A stretch of DNA of 64,000 nt, taken from assembly GCA_964425225.1 (NCBI GenBank), contig CAYRMD010000002.1, positions 54,610-118,609 on the forward strand. The letters are read 5' to 3'. This DNA is from BPJU01 sp964425225 (lineage in GTDB: Bacteria; Planctomycetota; Planctomycetia; Pirellulales; Pirellulaceae). A program made the translations under genes and the position numbers. Shown here piece by piece: positions 9,185 to 17,946 of this stretch (positions within the stretch are counted from its first letter, which is position 1; each line of letters starts with the position of its first letter). Below the pieces are notes generated by a model. That model searched no databases, was not told the DNA's origin, and worked only from the letters and a program-made list of their open reading frames with translations.

Positions 9185-10144
9185 TTATCGCCTGGATGCC
9201 CGCTCGGGTGGATCGGCCACGGCCGCCGGCTCCCGATACGGTTCCTCCATCAATTTCCAGCCGTTCGGAACCGCCGGTTCATAGAAGTCACGCGACCATA
9301 GCTTCAATTCGTTCAACAGATCTTGAAAGGTCCAATTGACTTGCCGCTTTTCGAAAACAAAGACCTCCCGATGCGAGCTGCGACCATCGTTGGCACGCGG
9401 AATAATCACGAGGGCTTTGGGCAAGAAGTCTTTCTCGTCGATGATCAGTCGGCAAGCACGGAATTGACCCGCATCTTCTTGCGTGCGCGGAACGATCTCT
9501 AAATGGTATTCGCCCTTCGCGTCGCTCGGCGTGTCAACTCTCAGCCAAAACCGAGCTTTGATTTGATCGGCCTTTGCTCGAAAAAGAAACGGAAGCGGGC
9601 CTTTGCTGATCGCCTGGCCGCGCATTTGCGGTGGCAACTCAATTTTACGCAAAACCCTTTGGCGGTAATCGAACTCGTAGACCCAATGACCATCGCATAC
9701 CCAATGATCGCCCTCTTGTTCGGCTTTCCCCTCGACATAGTCCCGCTTATTAGGATCGAACTTCCAAATACGCCGCGATTGGTACAACGCTTTATCCGGA
9801 GCCATAAACTTAATGATTCCTTGGGAAATGTGACGTGCCGCCTCATTACCGCGAGGATCTGTAACCAGACGACCTGACGGATCCGGCGGTAGATCATACA
9901 CCCAGCGGGTAAATTCGCATTGATAGCGCTCAATTTTGCCCGTAGTGTATTCCCAATACTTCAAAATCTGGTCCAGATAAGCGTTATGTTCGGGAGACAA
10001 CGGAATCCAGGCGGGTGCTACAATTGACGTTGATCCCGTCGCTCGCTCCACATCGGATACGGGCATTTGGCCCGGTGCCGACGTACCACCGGCAAGGAGA
10101 GCCGCTGCAACCCACCAACTCGCATTGTGGCATAATCCTCTCAT
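9185..10144 (-). CDS. Secreted planctomycete protein of TIGR03009 type (LolA-like fold)
   Basis: Exported protein of a family essentially confined to planctomycetes. Residues 1-26 are a signal peptide (hydrophobic WWVAAALLAGGTSA). The mature part has the family landmarks: LDQILKYWEYTTGKIERYQCEFTRWVYD, then GIIKFMAPDKALYQ, WVCDGHWVYEFDYRQ and GPLPFLFRAKADQIKARFWLRV, which resemble the strand pattern of outer-membrane lipoprotein-sorting (LolA-like) proteins. The end is proline- and arginine-rich. A role in envelope lipid or lipoprotein handling is inference only. It is convergent with the zinc-ribbon gene, 35 bases away. Confidence 0.75.
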   Translation of the reverse strand: MRGLCHNASWWVAAALLAGGTSAPGQMPVSDVERATGSTSIVAPAWIPLSPEHNAYLDQILKYWEYTTGKIERYQCEFTRWVYDLPPDPSGRLVTDPRGNEAARHISQGIIKFMAPDKALYQSRRIWKFDPNKRDYVEGKAEQEGDHWVCDGHWVYEFDYRQRVLRKIELPPQMRGQAISKGPLPFLFRAKADQIKARFWLRVDTPSDAKGEYHLEIVPRTQEDAGQFRACRLIIDEKDFLPKALVIIPRANDGRSSHREVFVFEKRQVNWTFQDLLNELKLWSRDFYEPAVPNGWKLMEEPYREPAAVADPPERASRR

Positions 10145-10792
10145 GGCATCCTGCCTTGGTCGAAGTCCGCGCTTTACTGCTCCTGACTTGCACGAAAACG
10201 GAGCGATTCTAATCGATCGCTAGTGCCACGCGAAGAGCAATTTCTTGGAGTTGCTCCTGCGGTGTGTGCGTCGTGATTGGATGAGGAATTTTCGTGTAAG
10301 AGCAAGCCCATCGTAGAAGTTTGCTTATTTTCCGCTGCAGGAGTGGACACGATAGGTTCGTTTTGATTCGAGGTGAAATGGTTCCAATATTTGCCCGGCC
10401 TGCGGTAGGTCTGCCGTTTTCCGCTCCACCAGGTGTAAATTGATGCGGGTGCTTCTGGCAAAGACGATCTATAGAGCGATGGCTCAACAGAACCCCGACC
10501 GTAAGAAAGCGGCCAATTCCATGCAACGCAAACGCGCAAGGGCACAGAGGCGCAAGGCGATTTAACGCAAAGGTGCAAAGGCGCAGAGGCCCAAAGGGAT
10601 TTAAGGCAGCTCGGATCAACCGACTGCCCTGCGAAAGGTTCGCTCGATGGCACCGTTGTCTGCTGGCGATACGTTCGATGCGGCGGTTTGCGTTCCTCCG
10701 TGCCCTCTGTGTCTGTGTGGTGCAAAACTCGAGCGTACACACACCGGCCACGAGAAGAACGCTGACCTCAGCGAAACAATTGTTATCGAGTT
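10145..10792. other. Intergenic stretch occupied mainly by a dispersed repeat
   Basis: About 650 bases between two minus-strand genes. Most of it is copy A of a diverged repeat also found at 31.1-31.6 kb. Minus-strand frames at 10174-10740 and 10209-10751 are translations of this repeat; I do not call them genes. Confidence 0.6.
10315..10775 (+). repeat. Dispersed repeat, copy A (~460 bases)
   Basis: Direct, diverged match to 31105-31588. The strongest block is 10540-10775, which shares GCGCAGAGGCCCAA, the run CTGCCCTGCGAAAGGTTC, TCTGCTGGCGATACGTTCG and GGCCACGAGAAGAACGCTGA with the other copy. A weaker upstream block shares GACCGTAAGAAAGCGGCC versus GACCGTTCGGGAGCGGCC and GCCCGGCCTGCGGTAGGT versus GCCGGGCCTGGGGTAGGT. 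It includes the GCGCAAAGGCGCAGAGG-type motif that recurs elsewhere in the window. Confidence 0.75.
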
Positions 10793-11549
10793 CTATCGTT
10801 GATCCTGCTCAACCCACTGGTGCCGTCGCTCACGCAACATCGTCAACCCCTGATCAAAATCCCGGATCGCACTCCAACGGACCCCGCGTCGCACAGCACG
10901 CGGAACCAATACGCGTACCACCCAACGTAAAAACGCCAGCCGTAACGGGTCGTCGTCAGCCGTGACCTCGCGCCCCAGCTCTTCCAGAATACCCAACAGC
11001 TCGTCGAACTGGCTACTTTTCTCGAGGCGAATCACATACGAGGTTCCCGCGGGGCAACCCGGCGACGGGCGTTGCCTGAATATCCAGCAACGCATATTCC
11101 CAACTCGGTACGTCGCGCATCAGCGACTCGGGCAACTCACCGTGCAACACCCGGAAATCGGTCACAGCACTCCATGGCGTCGTACCACGGTAAATCGCCA
11201 TCGAGAAAACCGCCGCTAAGCGATCCTGGGGCCTGAGACGATCCTCGAAAGCTTCGATCTTCAAAAGCAGCGCGCAGTTCGCGATCCGCAAGGCCATCCA
11301 CGGATCGACGGTGGACTGAAACTCCAGCAACACATACAAGGCGCGCCGCGACGGCCGATGTACGACTTTCCAGGCTTGCTGGGACTCGAAAAGCCCCAGT
11401 TGCTGTGCTAAAAACGATGGGCGTACCGGGACGAGCATACGGAAATCTAGTTCCCGTACCCATGGTTCGTCCACGAAACCAACAAGCAAGTCGTGCACCA
11501 ACCGGGGGTCGGAAAACAACTTTCGATAAGCCACTTCAGCTTGGGACAT
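10793..11549 (-). pseudogene. Frameshifted Rpn family (YhgA-like) PD-(D/E)XK nuclease/transposase
   Basis: Two overlapping minus-strand frames together make one Rpn/YhgA-like protein, a family of PD-(D/E)XK nucleases linked to recombination (PF04754). The first (11549-11013, 178 residues) has VAYRKLFSDPRLVHDLLVGFV, FLAQQLGLFE and the family core RRALYVLLEFQSTVDPWMALRI, and reaches LPRGNLV before running off frame. The second (11095-10793, 100 residues) resumes with VIRLEKSSQFDELLGILEELG and the terminal VRRGV...GLTMLRER. Removing one base near 11038 (in GTATGTGATT, minus strand) joins NLV to VIRLEK as in intact relatives. ATG 11549 has AAGGTG five bases upstream. It could be a real one-base frameshift or a sequencing error. 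Confidence 0.75.
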
Positions 11550-12105
11550 TCGAGCACCTTCGATTCTGAACGAAGCTACACCAGCCAGGTGATGTACTTA
11601 TATACACATATCCGGCGACTTGTCAATGGGCCGGCCGGCTCCTTGGGTCGGGAGTGCGAATAAGTCTCCTGAGAAGTTCTTCCGCTCTACGCCTACCGGA
11701 TCAAACTGCCGTTATACCGAGCCGAAAGCATAAGAGAGCCGCTAGCATTTGGAAACGCAATGGCGCTATGGCGCAGTAAAAAGAATAGGCGTCAATCGCA
11801 CAATACCGACAGCGGAAAATGATTTACACCGAGCCGAATGAAATAAGGTAAGGTAGTTTACTACTTTGTTTGTAGTGACCGGATTCATCGGGATCCAAAA
11901 CTGATAAGACAACCAAAAGGAGCGGACGAATGCGGTCACTCCAAACGCGGCTCCGCTTTCACCAAACACAAATTTTGCGATAGGCTCTGAGCCTATCCAT
12001 TTGGTCCTTGCGTCTTTCCGCGTTTTTCGCCAGCTAGCAATCAACCCACTGGGGGCCGCCATGTAGGCGATGAGACGCTCGTTCACTAGCCTACTTAGCG
12101 CAGAG
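11550..12105. other. Non-coding stretch
   Basis: About 560 bases between the Rpn pseudogene and the end of rhaB. An open frame on the minus strand (11766-12170) overlaps rhaB and has no recognisable feature. A short CCTTGCGTCTTTCCGCG run near 12004-12022 belongs to the GCGTCTTTGCG motif family seen at other intergenic sites. Nothing else is visible. Confidence 0.5.
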
Positions 12106-13599
12106 TCACTCACAAAGTGGTTTGAAGCGTTCGTACGCTTCAAGCCATGCATCCGTGTTGGAGGGCTCATAGTAGCCTAATGGGAAACTGGAACGAATGG
12201 TTTCCCGCGCCTGAGCGATGTCCCGCACATCTCCTGCAGCGATGGCTTGGACAACGACGTTTCCCAAGGCCGTTGCTTCGACGGGGCCGGCCCACACCGG
12301 TCGTCCGCAGGCATCGGCAGTCATCTGGCACAACAACCGATTTTGCACTCCTCCTCCGACAATATGGACTACCTTGATATGATGTTCCGTCAGTTCTTCC
12401 ACCCACTCCAAGACCATCCGATAGCGCAATGCCAAACTGTCCAACGCACAGCGGATGATTTGCCCCACGGTCTCGGGAACCGGTTGTCCCTTTTCCCGAC
12501 AATAGGCCTGGATCTGGTCTGGCATATTGTCCGGTGCGAGAAATCGAGGATCGTCCGGATTGATCAAGGAACGCGCTAATGGTACTCGAGAGGCTTCGTC
12601 AACCAACTGGTCCCACGAATAATCTTTACCGGCAGTCGACCAGATGCGGCGGCATTCTTGGACCAACCAAAGGCCGGCGATATTTTTCAGCAGACGAACC
12701 GTCTGCCCTACCCCACCCTCGTTGGTGAAGTTATATCGGGCACATAGTTCTGTAATCACCGGCTCACGTACTTCGGCACCCAATAGACTCCAGGTGCCGC
12801 TACTTAAGTAACACCAGTCCAGTGGAGCAGCATTTGATGTGAGGGCTGGAACCGCCACGACGGCGCTAGCTGTATCGTGCGTTCCGGGAAGTACAACTCG
12901 CACGCCACTGAGCCCGGTTTGGTAAGCCACCTCGGGCCGGAGCGGCCCGAGCTCCGTTCCGGGCATCACAATTTTTCCCAGCAGCAACGTAGGTAAGTCG
13001 AAAGCGTGAAGTAATTCCCAAGCCCAAGTTGCCGTTCGAGGATTGTAAAACTGTGTGGTAGTGGCGTTGGTGTACTCGTTTGCGATCTGGCCTGTCAGCA
13101 GCCAGTGGAAAAGATCGGGCATCATCAAGAAGGTCTTGGCTTGGTCTAAGAGCCGCGAACCGCGACGTCTGATTGCCAGCCATTGAAAAAGCGTATTGAA
13201 AGGCAGGAATTGCAGGCCTGTCTGTGCAAAGATCTGCTCCCGTGGCACCCTCCGAAACGCCTCTTCGAGGATTCCATCGGTTTGATGGTCGCGGTAGTGC
13301 AACGGATTGGCCAATAACTCGCCGGAAGCATCCAGTAAACCGAAATCCACGCCCCAGGTATCGACACCCAAGCTGTAGATAGAACCGCCGTAACGAGCCG
13401 CAGCAGCGCGCAAGCCCGACTGAACATGCTGCCATAACCCGACCAGGTTCCAGTAGAGTCGTGGCCCGACCGGAACACCGCCATTTTCGAAACGATAAAT
13501 CTCTTCCAGCCGCCAATGTTGCCCGTTCCAACATCCGGCTAACACGCGCCCGCTCGATGCGCCCAGATCCACCGCCAAGTAGACTCTCTCGGCCGCCAT
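12106..13599 (-). CDS. rhaB: Rhamnulokinase (FGGY carbohydrate kinase)
   Basis: FGGY-family kinase that phosphorylates L-rhamnulose to L-rhamnulose 1-phosphate in L-rhamnose catabolism. The N-terminal phosphate-binding motif is YLAVDLGASSGRVLAG, followed by the substrate region SLGVDTWGVDFGLLDASGELLANPLHYRD, which is typical of RhaB, and by GTHDTASAV and YLSSGTWSLLG. The C-terminal ATP-binding motif is HIVGGGVQNRLLCQMTADA, then EATALGNVVVQAIAAGD. I start at ATG 13599 because AAGGAG lies 8-9 bases upstream; the frame extends 36 codons further up without homology. The product is about 497 residues, normal for the family. Rhamnose isomerase and aldolase are not in the window; a ThuA-domain gene lies upstream. 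Confidence 0.92.
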   Translation of the reverse strand: MAAERVYLAVDLGASSGRVLAGCWNGQHWRLEEIYRFENGGVPVGPRLYWNLVGLWQHVQSGLRAAAARYGGSIYSLGVDTWGVDFGLLDASGELLANPLHYRDHQTDGILEEAFRRVPREQIFAQTGLQFLPFNTLFQWLAIRRRGSRLLDQAKTFLMMPDLFHWLLTGQIANEYTNATTTQFYNPRTATWAWELLHAFDLPTLLLGKIVMPGTELGPLRPEVAYQTGLSGVRVVLPGTHDTASAVVAVPALTSNAAPLDWCYLSSGTWSLLGAEVREPVITELCARYNFTNEGGVGQTVRLLKNIAGLWLVQECRRIWSTAGKDYSWDQLVDEASRVPLARSLINPDDPRFLAPDNMPDQIQAYCREKGQPVPETVGQIIRCALDSLALRYRMVLEWVEELTEHHIKVVHIVGGGVQNRLLCQMTADACGRPVWAGPVEATALGNVVVQAIAAGDVRDIAQARETIRSSFPLGYYEPSNTDAWLEAYERFKPLCE

Positions 13600-13845
13600 C
13601 CCCACTTCTCCTTCTGAGAGTACCGGCCGCATAACGGCCTCAACCACTCGGCTCCCACTTGCCACAAGTACCGCGATCGCCGTAGCAATCGTTGCACGAC
13701 CGCCCACGGATCGTCAACCTTGCCCAAGCACGACGCCTACCGTCGGGATACGACCCCATTGGGATGAGGCTATACCGGGTGGTACGCGAATGCAAATCAC
13801 AACGCATTGTGAATCCCCTGCCCCCGCAAGCAATCGGCAAGACCG

Positions 13846-14613
13846 TTATGCCCGATGGGTACCATCACGAGCAAGTGGCTCCAACGGCTCGCACCGCCGA
13901 GCTCGAACCTCGTACGGACCAGGCCTTCCCCTGGCCCATACTACGGCATTGGCCAGCAAGCGCTGCACGTTTGGATCATAGTAAATCGGATACGTCTCAT
14001 GGCCAGGACTAAAGTAAAAAACCCTCCCGCGACCTCGATAAAAAACACACCCGCTTCGAAAAACTTCTCCACCTTCGAACCAACTGATCGTAATCAGTTC
14101 GTCCGGAACCGGTATGTCAAAGTACTCGCCATACATCTCGCTAGCCGGCAGCTCGAAATACTCGATATCGAGCCCCTGTGCGATTGGATGCCAGGGGGCC
14201 ACGATCCACACGCGTTCTCTTTCGCCGGCCTCTCGCCACCGGAGCATGCAACCGGTGCCCATCAGCCTCCGAAACGGTTTCGACGCGTGACCCGAGTGCA
14301 GAACAATCGGGCCCATGCCCTCCCATACTCGATGCACGAGGCGCTCCACAACGGCGTCGTCGACTTGCTCGTGCCGCGAGTGCCCCCACCAAATTAAAAC
14401 ATCTGTCTGCTCCAACACGTCACCCGACAGCCCATGCTCCGGTTGCTCAAGCCAGGCGGACCTCAACTCGACACGCGCTCCTAAGACGCGGTCTAACCCC
14501 TGGATCAAAACCTCGTGAATCCCGTTTGGGTAGATCCGCTTCACGTCCTCTCGCGACCGCTCGTTAACGTACTCATTCCAAACCGTCACGCGTATCGGTG
14601 GCCTTGGCTCCAT
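13846..14613 (-). CDS. ThuA-domain protein (trehalose-utilisation-like, glutamine amidotransferase fold)
   Basis: Cytoplasmic protein of 255 residues with a ThuA domain (class I glutamine amidotransferase-like fold). Typical stretches are RVTVWNEYVNERSREDVKRIYPNGIHEVL, TDVLIWWGHSRHEQVDDAVVERL, LHSGHASKPFRRLMGTGC, PWHPIAQGLD and VFYFSPGHETYPIYYDPNVQRLLANAVVWA. ThuA proteins are common next to sugar catabolism and oxidoreductase genes; the founding member takes part in trehalose use, but biochemical activity is mostly unassigned. Its position upstream of rhaB on the same strand (about 250 bases apart) fits a sugar-related role, by inference. Confidence 0.85.
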   Translation of the reverse strand: MEPRPPIRVTVWNEYVNERSREDVKRIYPNGIHEVLIQGLDRVLGARVELRSAWLEQPEHGLSGDVLEQTDVLIWWGHSRHEQVDDAVVERLVHRVWEGMGPIVLHSGHASKPFRRLMGTGCMLRWREAGERERVWIVAPWHPIAQGLDIEYFELPASEMYGEYFDIPVPDELITISWFEGGEVFRSGCVFYRGRGRVFYFSPGHETYPIYYDPNVQRLLANAVVWARGRPGPYEVRARRCEPLEPLARDGTHRA

Positions 14614-15397
14614 GGAATGTTCCCTCCACTCGGTGCATTTTGTAATTCCCTTAAAGAACCAGCGAACGGGTGCCGCCCAAAGTTGGCCTCCGGAACTTGC
14701 ACGAAACTACTGCCTGATACCTCCCAGTCAAGCTACCCAGCGCAATAGCGTCTTGCTAAACCAACGTTGGGCAAACGATCGCCGCCACGTATGCGCGTCG
14801 ATAGCCGAACATATCTTCAAAGGCGGACAATCGCCCGGGCTCGCCTTTTTTCTGCCGCGCCGTAACCGTTAATGAGCAGCCATATGCGAATCGAACTCTT
14901 TTCTCGGAGTGAGCCGGCCTTCGTATCGACCCGCTCAGACCGTGGCCGGCCGAAGACTGCCCACTTCGCCTAGCCTTCGCCCAACAACGGACCTCAATGT
15001 TATTGGAGGGCTACTCAAGGGTTTACGATTTGGGGCCCGTCGCTGTGCCGAGAGCATAACGCAGGGCAACAGACGCACCCCGTGACCATCGTAGCAGGGT
15101 GAAGTTTAAGGCCTCTTATCCTTAGTACCGCTCGTTACCTGGTGCCCACTGCCCGAAACCTTGGGGTCTTTACCGCCGAGGCTGTGGATGTTGCGGATTA
15201 TAGCGTTTTGTCTGAAGATTCGATCGATCCATCGCCGATGCAGCCCTCAGGATTCCCATAGTTGACTTTGATCAGCAACTTACTTATGATTCAACATTGT
15301 GAGGCGGTTTCGACAACAATACAGGCGGACCTAGGTAATGCAACACGCGTGCCGCAGTTATATTCGTGGTTCAGGGTAATGGCACAAGGACGCAACG
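14614..15397. other. Intergenic region ahead of the sulfate locus
   Basis: About 780 bases between divergent genes. It holds a strong-looking promoter at 15262-15290 (listed separately). No coding frame in it has a recognisable domain or good initiation site, and I see no known riboswitch architecture in the roughly 100-base cysH leader. Confidence 0.55.
15262..15290 (+). promoter_or_regulatory. Predicted sigma-70-type promoter for cysH
   Basis: TTGACT (15262-15267), a 17-base spacer, then TATGAT (15285-15290), five of six matches to both consensus hexamers. It implies a transcript starting near 15297 with about 100 bases of leader before cysH. ATTGT at 15296-15300 and ACAAT at 15316-15320 make a weak inverted repeat over the predicted start that could be a regulator site. 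Confidence 0.6.
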
Positions 15398-16294
15398 ATG
15401 GGACAAGTAGCGGTGCGGCTTGCAGAAAAGTCAAGTAAGGTAGAAAGTAATGGCCAACCACGGTTAACGATTGTGGGACGGCGCGGGGACGGTACACAGG
15501 GAGAACCCCAAGGAGCCTTGGCGGCCGATCCGCCTTTGGAACCGACCGACGAGTATTTGGCGTGGCTAAGGCAAGAAAATGAACGTTTGCAAACGGCGTC
15601 TGCCCAGCAGATACTTCGTTGGGCGATAGAGCACTATGCGCCGCGCTTCACGATGGCTACCGCCTTCGGTGCTGAGGGGATGGTGTTGATTCACATGTTG
15701 GCCAAGATAGCTCCGCAGACACCGATATTCAACTTGGATACCGGTTACCAGTTTCCGGAAACGTTGGCGATGGTGGATCGGGTTTGGCAGCGGTATGGGA
15801 TTCGCGTCGCGTTGATGCGTCCTGAGTTATCAGTCGAGCAATACGAGGCTTTGCATGGTGGGCCTGTGTATAAGACGAATCCAGATTTGTGCTGTTTTGA
15901 GCGCAAGATTTTGGTATTGCGAACGGCGGTGCGAGGCATGTATGCATGGGCCAGTGCGATCCGGCGGGATCAAAGTCCGGACCGGGCGCGTGCGCCGATT
16001 GTCGGTTGGGATCGGAAGTTTCAGTTAGTGAAAGTCAGTCCCTTGGCCAATTGGACGAAGAAAGATGTTTGGGACACGATAGTCCGTTATGACATTCCGT
16101 ACAATCCTTTGCACGATCAAGGCTACGCCAGTATCGGCTGTTGGCCGTGCACGCGCCCGATATTATTCGGCGAAGATGAGCGGGCGGGGCGCTGGAGTGG
16201 CACGGGAAAGGTCGAATGTGGGTTGCACGCGCTAGACGATCCACCCGCGGACCGTTACACTGGCTTAGGGTCCGTAACGGGTGCCGGTTTGTAG
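15398..16294 (+). CDS. cysH: Assimilatory adenylyl-sulfate reductase (CysH, iron-sulfur type)
   Basis: Reduces activated sulfate (APS, possibly PAPS) to sulfite, using thioredoxin or glutaredoxin. The PP-loop-like binding region is FTMATAFGAEGMVLIHML and NLDTGYQFPETL; the substrate region is VYKTNPDLCCFERK. The CC pair at about 165-166 and the CWPC pair at about 248-251 are the four ligands of the [4Fe-4S] cluster that marks APS reductases; classical enteric PAPS reductases lack them. The catalytic cysteine is in KVECGLH (about C274). An N-terminal extension of about 50 residues precedes the conserved region. ATG 15398 has AAGGA seven bases upstream. It is first in a locus with an Rrf2 regulator, cysD and cysNC. 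Confidence 0.93.
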   Translation: MGQVAVRLAEKSSKVESNGQPRLTIVGRRGDGTQGEPQGALAADPPLEPTDEYLAWLRQENERLQTASAQQILRWAIEHYAPRFTMATAFGAEGMVLIHMLAKIAPQTPIFNLDTGYQFPETLAMVDRVWQRYGIRVALMRPELSVEQYEALHGGPVYKTNPDLCCFERKILVLRTAVRGMYAWASAIRRDQSPDRARAPIVGWDRKFQLVKVSPLANWTKKDVWDTIVRYDIPYNPLHDQGYASIGCWPCTRPILFGEDERAGRWSGTGKVECGLHALDDPPADRYTGLGSVTGAGL

Positions 16295-16334
16295 AGTCCG
16301 ACCAATTGGGGGCTGGCACGCCCAGCGCAAAACA

Positions 16335-16760
16335 GTGACTGTATCGGCCAAGACGGAATATGCGTGTTTGGCAATGCTGGAGTTGGCCGCCCATTATGGG
16401 CGGGGCCAACCGCTGCGGATCCGGCAAATTGCCGACAAGCATGGGATTCCCTCGCGGTTCTTGGTGCAGATTCTGATTCAGTTGCGCAATGCCGGGCTAG
16501 TAGCCAGCATCCGCGGTGCAACGGGCGGTTATCAATTGGCTCGCGATCCGAGGACTATTTCGCTGGCCGAAGTAGTCAACGTGGCTGAGGGAATGGTGGA
16601 CAACGCCGAAGCAGGGCAGCATGATTCGCCATTCCGCACCGTATTAGCGGCCATTTGGCAACAAGCGGCTCGGCAACGCCAGCAGTTGTTCGAGTCGATT
16701 ACGTTAGCGGAACTTGTCGATCGAGCGTCGCGCACCCCACAGCCGATGTACTATATTTAG
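16335..16760 (+). CDS. Rrf2 family transcriptional regulator (CymR-like)
   Basis: Winged-helix DNA-binding regulator of the Rrf2 family, about 141 residues. Typical motifs are SAKTEYACLAMLELA, LRIRQIADKHGIPSRFLVQILIQLRNAGLVASIRGATGGYQLARDPRTISLAEVV, which cover the helix-turn-helix and wing. The three-cysteine cluster of IscR, NsrR and RsrR is missing: the only cysteine is in EYACLAM. It therefore resembles CymR-type members that sense sulfur or cysteine status through partners instead of an iron-sulfur centre. Its place between cysH and cysD suggests control of sulfate assimilation (inference). I choose GTG 16335; the frame also has GTG 16281, which would overlap the end of cysH. Confidence 0.85.
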   Translation: MTVSAKTEYACLAMLELAAHYGRGQPLRIRQIADKHGIPSRFLVQILIQLRNAGLVASIRGATGGYQLARDPRTISLAEVVNVAEGMVDNAEAGQHDSPFRTVLAAIWQQAARQRQQLFESITLAELVDRASRTPQPMYYI

Positions 16761-16843
16761 CCAGGTGGTGGAGCGGTGGTGTGCTCCCCACACGGTCGTT
16801 CGTTCAAGATTACTACGGCCCGCCACGCAGCCTTCGCATGTAG

Positions 16844-16860
16844 TCCGAATTTTATTCGGA
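16844..16860. promoter_or_regulatory. Perfect palindrome ahead of cysD, candidate Rrf2 operator
   Basis: TCCGAAT-TTT-ATTCGGA is a perfect 7-base inverted repeat around three T, 28 bases before the cysD start and 83 bases after the Rrf2 gene. No T-run follows, so a terminator is unlikely. AT-rich dyads of this size are typical operators for Rrf2 dimers; assignment to the neighbouring regulator is inference. Confidence 0.5.
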
Positions 16861-16888
16861 ATAATGCCGCGACGGGGGAATCACGCCG

Positions 16889-17902
16889 ATGAATGTTGTT
16901 CCCATTCAAGAACATGTCCAGAAGCTAGCTACCGCGAATCGGCAGGACCAGGAGGCTCCCACGGTCTGCGAAAACCGGCTCCCTGGGGGTAGATTGCCAC
17001 GTTTTACTCTCACGCACTTAAAACAGCTCGAAGCGGAAAGCATTCACATCATACGCGAGGTCGCTGCCGAATTCCAAAATCCGGTGATGCTCTATTCGAT
17101 CGGCAAAGACTCATCGGTCATGGTTCATCTGGCGATGAAAGCGTTTTATCCGGGCAAACCGCCGTTTCCTTTACTGCACATCGATACGACTTGGAAATTC
17201 CGCGAGATGATTCGCTTTCGCGAAGAGTATGCGCGAAAGCAATTAGGACTAGAAGTGTTGGTTTACATTAACGAGGAGGGCCTCAAGTTAGGCATCGATC
17301 CATTTGAAAACAGCGGGAAGCACACGACGGTCATGAAGACCGAAGCGCTAAAAAAAGCGCTGGATCTGTATAAATTCGATGCCGCCTTCGGTGGTGCTCG
17401 CCGTGATGAAGAAAAATCCCGCGCCAAAGAGCGCGTCTACTCGTTTCGTGACAAATACCATCGCTGGGATCCTAAAAACCAGCGTCCCGAGTTGTGGAAC
17501 CTGTACAACGGACGCATTAACAAGGGAGAAAGTATTCGGGTCTTCCCGCTGTCCAATTGGACGGAGTTGGACGTCTGGCAATACATTTACCTGGAGAAGA
17601 TTCCCATCGTGCCGCTGTATTTTGCGGCGGAGCGCCCGGTGGTCGAGCGCGACGGCATGTTGATCATGGTGGATGACGAGCGCTTTCGGTTTCGACCCGG
17701 TGAACGGCCCGTAATGAAACGCGTCCGATTTCGTACTCTGGGGTGCTATCCATTGACCGGCGCCATCGAAAGTACGGCGACAACTTTACCCGAGATCATC
17801 CAGGAAATGCTCATAGCAAAAACTTCCGAGCGTCAGGGTCGACTCATTGACAACGACGAGGAAGGCAGCATGGAAGACAAAAAGAAAGAGGGGTACTTCT
17901 AA
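16889..17902 (+). CDS. cysD: Sulfate adenylyltransferase subunit 2
   Basis: Small catalytic subunit of ATP sulfurylase, which makes APS from sulfate and ATP together with the GTPase CysN. It belongs to the PP-loop superfamily: the ATP-pyrophosphatase motif is NPVMLYSIGKDSSVMVHLAMKAF, followed by LLHIDTTWKFREMI, FDAAFGGARRDEEKSRAKER, SNWTELDVWQYI and the terminal GCYPLTGAIES. About 40 residues precede the family start, a longer leader than in enteric CysD. ATG 16889 has GGGGGAA nine bases upstream. The gene ends in EEGSMEDKKKEGYF, the usual terminus, and is followed after 44 bases by cysNC, clearly an operon. Confidence 0.96.
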   Translation: MNVVPIQEHVQKLATANRQDQEAPTVCENRLPGGRLPRFTLTHLKQLEAESIHIIREVAAEFQNPVMLYSIGKDSSVMVHLAMKAFYPGKPPFPLLHIDTTWKFREMIRFREEYARKQLGLEVLVYINEEGLKLGIDPFENSGKHTTVMKTEALKKALDLYKFDAAFGGARRDEEKSRAKERVYSFRDKYHRWDPKNQRPELWNLYNGRINKGESIRVFPLSNWTELDVWQYIYLEKIPIVPLYFAAERPVVERDGMLIMVDDERFRFRPGERPVMKRVRFRTLGCYPLTGAIESTATTLPEIIQEMLIAKTSERQGRLIDNDEEGSMEDKKKEGYF

Positions 17903-17946
17903 TTGAGGTAAGGCCACCGAAGGCACATTCCTGGGACAAACCGATC

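Noticed and set aside
10174..10751. Two long minus-strand frames
   Set aside because: They translate the dispersed repeat. Part of one is kept in the second copy, but substitutions are not limited to third positions and there are gaps.
11766..12170. 134-residue minus-strand frame
   Set aside because: Overlaps the end of rhaB and shows no recognisable sequence.
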